From: Rhynchopus sp. YZ270_cl-10
Taxonomy: Eukaryota; Euglenozoa; Diplonemea; Diplonemida; Diplonemidae
NCBI GenBank assembly: GCA_964035575.1
Contig: OZ037883.1
Location: forward strand, 186,001 to 250,000
Length of the DNA: 64,000 nt
Reading direction: 5' to 3'
Position numbers and translations under genes: made by a program. Shown here in pieces: positions 21,530 to 30,887 of the stretch. The notes below the pieces were generated by a model, which worked only from the letters and a program-made list of their open reading frames with translations, had not been told where the DNA came from and did no database searches. Within the stretch, counting starts at the first letter, position 1. The number at the start of each line of letters is the position of its first letter.

Positions 21530-23695
21530 TCAAAACACCATGACATCCGGGTCGCATGTGACGATGTTCCAGTGCCGTATGCTGCCCTCCTCTTCGTCCT
21601 CAGGGAGCGAGTAGACTGGGTGTGGACAGCCGGGGACACGCAGGTTGGTGTCACGGAGTTGCTTGCGGAGTGCTGCGGGGAGCACGCCGGTGCCTCCGCC
21701 TGCGCTGAGGGCGACGTAGAGACAGAAGTAGTCTTCGTCTTGTGCTGTGAAGCTGAGACGCCAGCTGAGGGAGACAGGCTCGCCCACTGCAGTCATAAAG
21801 CGTTGTTCCTGGGAGCCGACGTCGCCATGGAAAACGACACCCGAAGCAAGCCCCACTGTCTGCACAACAGACCCCGCACACCCCATGCCCCGTCGAATCA
21901 CCGAAGCAAACCGCACCGCACTCTCCGAATGTGCCCCTGTCTCGCGTGTCAGGTTCCACCCCGCCATCAACAACGTCCCCACCAATGCCAAGGCAACTCC
22001 ACCACTTCGCTCCAACCGCGTCACGCAGGTTGCCACAGCGACGTTCAACACACCAGACAGATCTGTCTCCGCCTCCTCCGATACACACAACTGCACAGCA
22101 CCAAGCGTGCCAACATGCGTTTCAAGACGTTTTGAAGGTTGCGCCCCAGACCGTTTGGGAAGGTGCAGAGCATATGAAGGATCCTGCCGGTCACGCTTCG
22201 TATCCAAAGGATATTGCCTGCGTGCACGAAGCGATGCCGGCCACGCACAGCACACCTCAACCTCACCCATGATACCTTTCAAAGCAACATGCTCAGGACG
22301 CCCGATCACCGCTTCCAGATCGCTAAGCGCATCACACAGCTCCACCGGCAACGCTACCGCGCCTGGAAGACACACAGACTCAAGCCGTGCCGCAACGTTC
22401 ACGGTATGCCCGAAGTAGTCCATCCTCTGTGTCAACACATTCTCCTCTACAGTAACCGGGCCGGAGTTGACACCGATGCGCACGGTGAGGCCGTTCCACA
22501 TACGCTTCAACCCTTGCGGTTCCAGCTCAGGAGAACAAACCGGCACCTCAAGAAGCCCACGCGGCCAGTCGGTTGCAAGAAGCCCTTCGTGCACGGCGAA
22601 GCTGAACCCCAGACCCTGCATGGCGTTGCTGAAGGCGACCATGAAGGAGTCGCCCACGGTTTTGACCTCGTAGCCACCGCACAGCGCGACGATGCTGCGG
22701 ATGCGTGCGTTGTGTGTGCGGATTGCCTTCTTCATTGCCTCGGGTGCGGCCTCCCATATTGCAGAGGAGGACCGGATGTCGGTGAACACTATAGTCACAT
22801 CCTGCGCAGCTAGGCCCGGTGGTGTTGCCGGGGTGAGCGAGAGTTTGTCGCCGTGCGTCTTCTCGAAGAGTGCTGTCGGGAGGTAGGGCCGGTAGGTGTG
22901 GAGGTTGCGTTCCAGTGTGCGCAGTGCTGTGTGCATGTCCTTTGGGAGGTTGCGGTTGCGGCGGAGAATGTCAGAAACTGTGTCGACATCGTATTCCGCA
23001 AGAGATGTTGCAATTTGCTGCACAATGTTGATCGTTTCTTGCATGGCACGCTGCTCCTTCTCAGCACGGTCTGCGAACCAACGGGTCGCGAGGAAGTCGA
23101 GGATGAAAATCGAGCAGACCAACAGCGTTCGGAGCACCGCCACTGTCAGGTCCATTTCGCAGGGCGGCGATGCGCAGGTGTGCTGCTTCTCTAACGCCTC
23201 CCTCCGCACCTCAGGCGACGGTGTCCCGGGCAGGTCGAAAATGCCAAAACGATATGCTGACTCCATCTCTCCTGTGAACAGCCACGTGACGCACATCACA
23301 ACTAAGAGGATTGCATAGTTCCTAGGGACACGGCATAACAGCGCCATGTCTATGAGCAACACAAAGACGGGCCAGATGTCTGCTCCAGGTGCTTCAGACC
23401 TTGCAGCGATGTCGAGAATGATCGTACCAACGGTTACGGATGTGAGAAACGCGAGGGCGTGGTTTGAATTGAGTTCCCCACCGCAAGCGAGAAACGCCAA
23501 TGCAATAAGATCCATTGTCATGTACACAGAAGCCCCTACATAGCGTAGCCCGCTCTCCCGCAGATACCCTAAATAGAACGCCATCAGCGACCCTACCATC
23601 CCGGCACCGATCATTGACAGAGCGATCTTCCGCTCTGCCACCTCGCGCACCGACGCCTGCCCCTTCCGTGTCAAAATACGGTTAAAACATCCCAT
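21530..23695 (-). CDS. Multi-pass adenylate cyclase with degenerate second cyclase module, 721 aa
   Basis: Single exon, ATG at 23695, ten bases after a strong T-rich/TTAG acceptor-like sequence. About six TM helices (24-44, 54-72, 80-97, 108-122, 127-141, 187-204) form a MASE-like membrane sensor with no ectodomain. A helical linker and the YRPYLP motif follow, as in the cyclase at 3.4-6.7 kb. The catalytic domain has FTDIRSSS (~304) and VGDSF for metals, Lys in EVKTVGD and Asp in MDYFG for adenine, and NVAARLE for the transition state, so it should make cAMP. From ~500 a second cyclase-homology module (FHGDVGSQEQRFMTAVG) keeps the fold-type glycines but lacks both metal Asp residues. It probably acts as a pseudo-catalytic or regulatory partner. 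The two cyclases are paralogues with exchanged sensor halves. Confidence 0.9.
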   Translation of the reverse strand: MGCFNRILTRKGQASVREVAERKIALSMIGAGMVGSLMAFYLGYLRESGLRYVGASVYMTMDLIALAFLACGGELNSNHALAFLTSVTVGTIILDIAARSEAPGADIWPVFVLLIDMALLCRVPRNYAILLVVMCVTWLFTGEMESAYRFGIFDLPGTPSPEVRREALEKQHTCASPPCEMDLTVAVLRTLLVCSIFILDFLATRWFADRAEKEQRAMQETINIVQQIATSLAEYDVDTVSDILRRNRNLPKDMHTALRTLERNLHTYRPYLPTALFEKTHGDKLSLTPATPPGLAAQDVTIVFTDIRSSSAIWEAAPEAMKKAIRTHNARIRSIVALCGGYEVKTVGDSFMVAFSNAMQGLGFSFAVHEGLLATDWPRGLLEVPVCSPELEPQGLKRMWNGLTVRIGVNSGPVTVEENVLTQRMDYFGHTVNVAARLESVCLPGAVALPVELCDALSDLEAVIGRPEHVALKGIMGEVEVCCAWPASLRARRQYPLDTKRDRQDPSYALHLPKRSGAQPSKRLETHVGTLGAVQLCVSEEAETDLSGVLNVAVATCVTRLERSGGVALALVGTLLMAGWNLTRETGAHSESAVRFASVIRRGMGCAGSVVQTVGLASGVVFHGDVGSQEQRFMTAVGEPVSLSWRLSFTAQDEDYFCLYVALSAGGGTGVLPAALRKQLRDTNLRVPGCPHPVYSLPEDEEEGSIRHWNIVTCDPDVMVF

Positions 23696-24583
23696 CTTAG
23701 ATTCCTAAGAAAAAGTACAAAAAAAAAAAAAAAACGCCAGACAACAGCGAGCGTACCCAACTGTACCCAAGGAAAGATGCGGTCTAAAACAGAGGCGAGA
23801 TCATAGGTACCCAGAGGGGAGAGGGTGTGTGTGTTACACTGTGGAGGTTGGTGTGTTGAAAAAAAAGAGAAGTCATTCACGCAGATTGGCAACGTTCACC
23901 CTCAAAATGGATGGAGGTACACATAAAAAAATATTGAGAGAATTTCAGTTTGTTATCATTTTTGTTTTGGTTTTTTTTATTGCATTTTATGTGGAGATGG
24001 GGGGTGCAATCTATAAGGGCTGTTTTGTTTTTTTGTACATGCCATTTATTACTTTTTGTTAAAATACATTACTTCTTCTACTGCTGGGGGACACTGTCTA
24101 GGGGAGTGGGTGCCAACGTTATATTTTCCCTCCCCCATAACCCGATTGAAGTCAAGGAAATGGTCAAGAAGAAACCGCAAAAGGTTATGGTGAAAAAAAA
24201 GGTGAAGTTGTTGATGCAGACACCTCCGACTGACCCACGCACGATGCCAGCTGGATGAAAGCACAAAAAAAAACAAAGAAGTTGAAAGTACAAACGCCTC
24301 ACCAATAAAAATGAATCAGCCTCTGATGCACACATCTTTAACAATACTATTGAATACTATTCTATATGTGTTGTGATTGGTGTGGCAAAAAAAAAAGTCT
24401 ATTTAGATGACCCTAAGCCTAAGCTTCTCTGTGCTGAGTCACCTTGAAAAGAAAAATGTAGTTTTGTGGACTTCTGGCCTGTTGTGTAGCTGGTTTCAGC
24501 CTCAGTGTAATCTGTATCAAAATAATGGACAATAAAATCCAGCTGGCAACCATTTTTTTTACGCAAAAAAAAAAATGACATAT
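23696..24583. other. Intergenic with clustered hairpin repeats
   Basis: No gene. It holds, in order, a C-prime repeat (24209-24260), a partial family C copy (24288-24306), a family B hairpin (24310-24338) and a family A hairpin (24405-24445), separated by A-rich DNA, all in the same orientation. Confidence 0.6.
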
Positions 24584-26973
24584 TCACAGCCCATTCGAAG
24601 AAAGGGAAACATCGTGTGCTGCATCAGCCTCTCCTCCTCGTGGTGTACGTTGACCTAGAGCAGGGTTCTTTCCGTGTGTTGCAAGCACCCCATCTCCTCC
24701 AGGCGCGCCTCCCACCGCCGCCGCCGCCACCGGCGTCACATCATACACCCCCATATGCCCCCAACGGTAGCTGTTCTTCTTCCCCGTCTTATCCCACAGC
24801 ACCGTCACCCACCCTTCCTCCTCAACCAACGCTGTACCCAACGTCCCTGGACCCCCATCCTGATCGCCCCACTTCCATGACTTCATATTCCGGGTCACTC
24901 TCGCACCCCTCACCGACACCGCTTTTGGAGGCGGAATCCGAGGAGACTCTTTTCTTGGAGATTCTCTGGGCGACTTTGCTGGGGCAGCAACAGGAGATTT
25001 TATGTATTGTGGATGAGATAGGGTGGACCGCGCCGATCCAAGAGACGTTTGCGATCGGGGAGAAAATTTATGTTCTCCAGCAAATGTGTCTCGCGGAGAG
25101 CTTCCCTGCAGCGGAGAAGGGAGACGTACCCTTCTCTGCGAATCTTGCCGAGACTGCGCACTACCCCCTCTATGCGTGGTCACAACACCCCCTTCGGATC
25201 CAACCCCACGCACCCCCGACGCGCTTCTTGGTAATGGAAGAGATTGAAAGGATTCAGACGCTCTCTCTGGGGCTCTCCCCCGCTTTACAATGCTAAGAGG
25301 CAACGGAGGGACATACGGTGCATCCATTACCCAACCATTTGCACTTCCTCTGGGGCTTCGAGAGGAGCTGGTAGGGGGAGGTCCTCCTCCACCTCCACCT
25401 CCTCCTCCTCCTCGACTCCGAGAAGAAGCGCGTCCAGATAGAGAGGGAACCGCGATTTTTGGAAAGGAGGAAGATTCGGTGGTGGTGGTGGTGGTGGTGG
25501 TAGGTTCTGATGGAATAGGGGGTTGGATGTGTGTAGTGTGCTGGGTGCTCTGAGTGAGGTGCGAGCGTTGTCTTGTCGAACCCATGTCCGGCCATGCCGA
25601 GGCCACAGAATGTTCTGCAGGCGAAATCGACCGCGAAGGAGACTTGGGAGGTGCAATGATGTATTTGCTCCTGCTCTGTGAAGACAGCATCGAGTCCTGC
25701 CTGCTACCCCACTCACCCCCGAACACAGGAGATCCTATATCCGGAGGACTGAACGTTCGTTTTCGATGCGCAGAGTGTGCGCGATCTTTTCCATCCCCAG
25801 ACAGCGGGGACGACTCGGTTTCCCTTTCCCTCCGTCTGCGTTCAGTATGTGCACGGCGATGTGCTCGTTCGGTATGCGGGGTATGTGTGAATTCCATTTC
25901 GGGTGCTTCCGAGTAGGCATGAGTCGTAGGCGACGCAAACGACGCATGATGATGGGGTGCGGAGATCGAAGAAGCGGACGCATGGTGGCTCTTGAAGACA
26001 GGGGAGTCCTTCACAGCGGTGTTAGGGAGCTCGCTGATACGCCACGACTGCGAGACGTCTGTGGTGGCCGTGCTCTGTGGGCTGTACTCGAAGTGCTGTG
26101 TGGTGGGTAGTGTCAAAAGGGGGGTTGGTGTCGCAGGTGGCGGGGTGCATACCTGACGTGAAGGGAGCAGCTCTGTGCTCCGGCTCTGGCTCGTTCCCCA
26201 CTCCTGGTCAGGGGTGACCGTGGCGGCGCGTGGTCGTGCTGCCTCGCTTGGGTAGTGCTTCCCTGGGCTGGGCTGTGGGAGGGGAGGTTATTTTGATAAT
26301 CTGCCATGACTTTGAATTTTACATCCAAAACGTACCAAATTTAAATATTGCATACCTGCTCGTGCTCTTCCCCCCCTTTAAGTTGCGCATTTTCTACTGT
26401 CAACGCATCTATCCGACTGCGATGCTCTGCAAGCCTCCCTGCATACTCACCACGCAGCTCTTCCAGCGCAGTACTGTGCTCCACTTGAAGCGCTGCGAGG
26501 GCTCTGCGGAGCTCCTGCTTCATAGCTGCGGTGCGTCCTCCGCCTTCTAGCGCACCACCCCCACCCGGCGACCGTGAGTGCCTCGGCGCACCGGAAGCCC
26601 CAGCAGGCACCCCCCGGACCTTCCCCTGCTCGACCTCCTTCTGCAACCTGGCGATGGTTGCCGCATCCTCCTTCCTCCCACGCAGTAGGGCTCCGTTCTC
26701 TGCCTCCAGCTTCACGATGCGTTGTGTCAGGGTGTGGAGCTGGGTGGTGGTAGAGGTGCTGGGTGCAGGTGGGCTAGCTTCTTCTCGTGGTGGCGACGCC
26801 TCCTCCCACGGGTGTGACGCTGCAGGCGAAGGTGCCAGGGTGAGACTCCCGTCAATGAGCCCACCCCATTTGCTAGAACTGCCCTGCTTCCCCGCAGGCG
26901 TGTGTGTCGCTGCTGCTGCCGCAGGCTGTTGTGTTGTTACCGCAGCCTTCCCCCACTCATTCCAGGCGCTCAT
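24584..26973 (-). CDS. Coiled-coil protein with C-terminal MIB/HERC2 domain, 749 aa, three exons
   Basis: Exons 26973-26356, 26272-26153 and 26095-24584, all phase 0, with GTATGC donors and CAG acceptors (introns 83 and 57 nt). Residues 1-70 are Ala/Ser/Pro-rich. A coiled coil spans ~75-205 (LTQRIVKLEAENGALLRGRK, later MKQELRRALAALQVEH). A long Ser/Arg/His-rich disordered middle includes a 10-Gly run and repeated SPRESPRK motifs. Near the end lies a MIB/HERC2-type domain of ~60 residues, with ARVTRNMKSWKWGDQDGG, then LGTALVEEEGWVTVLWD and YRWGHMGVYD. This domain is known from Mind-bomb and HERC2 ubiquitin ligases, where it binds partner peptides, but no RING or HECT is present here. Probably an adaptor (inference). 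Confidence 0.85.
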
Positions 26974-28577
26974 CCCCTAGGTGCTCAACCCCCTCTCTAC
27001 CCGACAGCGTCCATGTTGTGATGTGTGAAGGGAAAATGGGGTGTGCTTTTGAGGTTGCCGTGGGTCTCCTACAATCCATAGAGAGTATGGAAATGTATGG
27101 TTGAAAAAAAATGCGTTTATTTTAATTGCTTTTTGCGTTTTTGACTTTGTTCGCAGCTGGAGAGGTGAAGGAAGATAATAAAAAAAAATCGCTGGTGGTA
27201 TACACTACCTTGCGTATTACCCCTTCCTCCATTGAGCGTACAAAAGCTTTTTTTTGCATTTTGATGAATTTTGCAGTTGAATTGCAAAAGACGAGATATC
27301 TTTTTGTGCATCTTTTTCTGAAGAGATTGACGCATCGTTTTTTTTTCCCTTTTTGATCCCTTTTGTTGCTACACAAAGAGGGTCTACATTCCCTTTAAGG
27401 AAAAGAGGGAGTCAGACAACCGGACAGTGCTATCACATTACAGTGCGATGGTCACTTTTGATGAGGGAGAGGGAGGGGGGGTGATGAAATGAAAATGCTG
27501 GTACAGATGATCCCAAGCCTAAGTGTGCTCAGTCACCTTGAAGATAGCAAAAAAAAAGAGAGGAGGAGGAGGGTGGGCAAAAGCAGTCGCTATCTCAGTA
27601 GGAGCACCAAGTGTTGTTGTGTTGGCTTTTGGTTCACTAAATGAGGTTTATTTTGGCTATTTTTTTTGCACATTTTTGACCATTCTTTTTTTCTTCGTTT
27701 TTTCCACTAAAAGAATTAAATGGAATGCTAGGGAAGACAGAAGGTGTGGACAAAATAAACCGAAATAAACTGAGTAAATCATCCGCTCGCGAAGAGATGT
27801 ATTGACTGCGTTTTGTCTCTGAAGGGAAAAGGGGAGAGAAAAAAGAGGAAAAAAATGGTGGAGCGTCACTTCGTTGTTAGCAAAGGTTTTTTGTGGGAAA
27901 AAAAAGACCACAAAAAAAAATATTTTGCAAAAGAAAAAAGGCAGAAAAAGAGAGTCCGGTTCTTCGCTGGCGCTGGGGAAAAAAAAAATAGCTTATGCGT
28001 CTACAGACTATACCGTTCTGCCTATTTGTTTTGCGGTTTTCTCCGTTCGGACGGAACGCTCAGGTTGCGTCCCTCCGAATAGGGGAGCCTTTGCAGCATT
28101 TGATGTGACCACCGAAAAAAGAATAAAACCAAAAAGAGCAGAGGTTTGGGGGGGTTTGCTGAGTTGGCCTTCCTTCTTCAAAAGACAAAGAACGGTTTGC
28201 TGCGGGTATGGTGTCGTACACAGGAACGAAAAATGCACAAAAGCTGCAGAGGGACGTCATGCTCCTACAACAGCTTTGTACCCTGTGTATGACAGGTATG
28301 AGCAAGTGCAGTAAAACGAACGGGAAAAAAAAAAAATAGAAATAAAAATAGAAAACTATGATGAAAACCCCCGACCATCGGGTGTGATGGTTGGAATAGA
28401 AGCCAAATGAAAACACCGAAAGAAGACATCTTTCTCAATGCAATCACGGCAACATTCCACATCACCTCCGAGTCGAAGATAAAAGCAAATAAAAGCTGAA
28501 GGGAAAAAAAGCTAAAAACCCAAAAACCAAACTGAAGGTATGACAGGATGGAGGAAGGGGTGAATAGGCAGGCTAGA
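26974..28577. other. Intergenic, A/T homopolymer-rich
   Basis: No gene supported. Apart from a degenerate family A hairpin at 27505-27539, I see only T-rich and A-rich low-complexity sequence. Open frames here are Lys- or Phe-rich homopolymer artefacts. Confidence 0.6.
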
Positions 28578-30887
28578 TCAGCACTGGATCTCGACCTCTC
28601 CGTGCATCATGCCCTCAAACTCGTTGGACGAGAAGGACAACACAACCTCCTTCTGCATGCCTCTGTCACCGTTGCACCAGCGTGCTGCCGGCACAAAGAT
28701 GGTCTTGGTCGCGTGTCCCTCAATGGTGCCCATCTTGTGGCTCTCGTCCTTCGACGGTGTGGAGTAGTGCACGAAGCAGTGTGTGAGCGGGGTGGCGAGC
28801 GGGTTGGTGAAGCTCACAGACGCAGTGCCGTCCTTGAGGATTGTCGCCACAGGGTTCGGGGTCGCAAGCTCAAACTTGTTTGTGTGCGAGTACATGACCA
28901 TCCCAATCATGTTGCGCACCTCAAGTGTGACGCGCAGCGTGTTTGTCTTCGCAAGGAAGGGCGCGTACACAGCCTCGGGCACAACAATCGACGCAGTCTT
29001 CCCGTTCGGCGACACAACCGCAAGGGCGACGTCGAGGTCCGCAATCTTCACCCCGGTGTAGGACACAGCCTCCACCACGAAGACAGCCTGCGCACCTCCG
29101 CGTCCGCCGTTCAGCTTCACACCCCCAGTCGACACGGCGTGGAACTGCACGTCACCCCCGGCAACAAGGCTTCCCTCCTTGAGGGCGAACCCCGCCAGGT
29201 CGTCGTAGCGGCGCGACGTCATGCGGCTTCCCTTCCCGAGGGCAGCAGCCTCGCGCTCAGTGGTCAGCGGGCTGTCGTGCTTCTTGTACTGTGTCGTGAT
29301 GTCCATGCGGCAGGTGTGGCCGGACCCAGTGCACCCAGGCTGCTTGGTCGAGATGTAGCGCCCGACGTCGGAGTAGATGTACTGCCCGTTGCGGATCACA
29401 ATCCCGTTTGTCTCAGACACCACAAAGGTCTGGTCGTAGCTCGACCCGTGCGCCAGGTTGTCCGCCATCTGCGGGAGGGACGCAGGTCCCATCTGGTACT
29501 TTCCTCCCGAGGTCTCCTGAGGGGTCGCGTCAATGGCGTTCCACTGCACCGCTGCAGACGAGATGTCCGGGCGCGACATCTTCGCGTCGACCCAGGCGTG
29601 GAAGTTCCAGATCGAGTCGGACGTGCGCTCGTCGATGTAGAAGTCGAACGGCTTCGACTCGTGCGCACTGCGGAAGTTTGTGATCGGGCGTGCCGCAACT
29701 CCCAGGGTCCTCATCGCCGTTGTCAGCAGGCACGCAAACACCCAGCACTGTCCGTACTTCACAGACGCGTAGCCCCCGTCGCTCCACTGCTTCATGATTT
29801 GACGCGACCCGGTCCACACAGTCGGGGACGTGCCGTCGGCGTAGTTCCCGTCCCAGCGTCCCTGCAGCACACCCTGCGACACACCCGAGTTCAGCAGGTA
29901 CGTCATCGCACGCGACACCTCAATGGCGCTCGACCTGTCCACAGACGACGGCATGCGCGACACCAGCTCCATCACGTAGTTCAGCACGTCGTACTGGCCA
30001 AACGCCCACGCAGACGACCCTGCACCCTGTCCCAGAGACGCAGAGTACACGTCACCGTACCAGTAGCGCCCGTTCTCGTTCTCCAGGTACTCCGCACGCT
30101 CTGCAGCGTCTGCCACGTAGGTCTGCGTGTCCGCCGCCTTGTAAGGGTTGAAGAGCACAGCCACCGTTCCGTAGCTCTCGCCGTTCAGCGTCAGTGTGAA
30201 CCGTCCGACGTCCGCCGTCGCAGGCACAGCCACAGCCCACACCGTTGCGCTTGTTGCAGTCGCCGTCAGTGCCACACCCCCGAGTGCCGCTGCGAACGAC
30301 GCAGGCGCCGCCCCGACCAGCTCCACCTCAAACGTCTGCCCACGGCGCACCACCAGCTCGTCCGACGGTGTGTATCCTGCAGTTGTGTAGAACTGTGCCG
30401 TCGTGTGTGCAGCCAGGTTCTCTGTCTTCCTCAGCGCGAAGAGCTGTCCAGTGGGAGGGGTGGGTGGGGTCGGCGGGGTGGACCCACTCACGCACTGCAG
30501 GGTGGTTGCGCTGCAAGTACGCCCCTGTGTGTCGGCGGTGCCGTCGCAGTACAGCGTCTGTCCGGCAACGTCGCAGTCGGGGTCCCATGCACCGCAGTTG
30601 CAGTCGCAGCCGTCCCTTGCGTTGTAGTACGCTTGGTTGCAGGTGAAGACAGGGGCGGTTGCCTCCGCCTCGCACACCAGCGTGTCCTTGTTGCACACAC
30701 GGTTCTCCGTGTCCCTCCCGCTGGCGCAGTACAGCGTCTGCCCGGCAATGTCGCAGTCCGGGTCCCACTCACCGCAGGCACAGTCGCACCCGTCCTGTGC
30801 GTTGAAGTACGACTGGTCGCACGTCCACGCACCCTCCACAGAGGACACTGCAAGGCAGCTCGCGAGGAGCACTGCGGACACTCTCAT
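28578..30887 (-). CDS. Secreted animal-type transglutaminase with two N-terminal Cys-rich repeats, 769 aa
   Basis: Single exon, ATG 30887. It should form isopeptide cross-links between Gln and Lys side chains outside the cell. A signal peptide (1-20) is followed by two ~50-residue Cys repeats with the core CDCxCGxWDPDC (34-45 and 94-105), a Pro/Thr linker, a beta-sandwich N-domain (~150-255), the catalytic core, and two C-terminal beta-barrels (~540-769). The triad is intact: Cys381 (KYGQCWVF), His430 (IWNFHAW) and Asp453 (NAIDATPQE). The oxyanion-type Trp is in PTVWTGS (~358). The core is colinear with vertebrate factor XIII and tissue transglutaminases, including the spacing of the triad and the FRSAHE and MSRPDI blocks. 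This full animal layout is unusual in a protist. High codon bias keeps the antisense frame open as well. Confidence 0.93.
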   Translation of the reverse strand: MRVSAVLLASCLAVSSVEGAWTCDQSYFNAQDGCDCACGEWDPDCDIAGQTLYCASGRDTENRVCNKDTLVCEAEATAPVFTCNQAYYNARDGCDCNCGAWDPDCDVAGQTLYCDGTADTQGRTCSATTLQCVSGSTPPTPPTPPTGQLFALRKTENLAAHTTAQFYTTAGYTPSDELVVRRGQTFEVELVGAAPASFAAALGGVALTATATSATVWAVAVPATADVGRFTLTLNGESYGTVAVLFNPYKAADTQTYVADAAERAEYLENENGRYWYGDVYSASLGQGAGSSAWAFGQYDVLNYVMELVSRMPSSVDRSSAIEVSRAMTYLLNSGVSQGVLQGRWDGNYADGTSPTVWTGSRQIMKQWSDGGYASVKYGQCWVFACLLTTAMRTLGVAARPITNFRSAHESKPFDFYIDERTSDSIWNFHAWVDAKMSRPDISSAAVQWNAIDATPQETSGGKYQMGPASLPQMADNLAHGSSYDQTFVVSETNGIVIRNGQYIYSDVGRYISTKQPGCTGSGHTCRMDITTQYKKHDSPLTTEREAAALGKGSRMTSRRYDDLAGFALKEGSLVAGGDVQFHAVSTGGVKLNGGRGGAQAVFVVEAVSYTGVKIADLDVALAVVSPNGKTASIVVPEAVYAPFLAKTNTLRVTLEVRNMIGMVMYSHTNKFELATPNPVATILKDGTASVSFTNPLATPLTHCFVHYSTPSKDESHKMGTIEGHATKTIFVPAARWCNGDRGMQKEVVLSFSSNEFEGMMHGEVEIQC

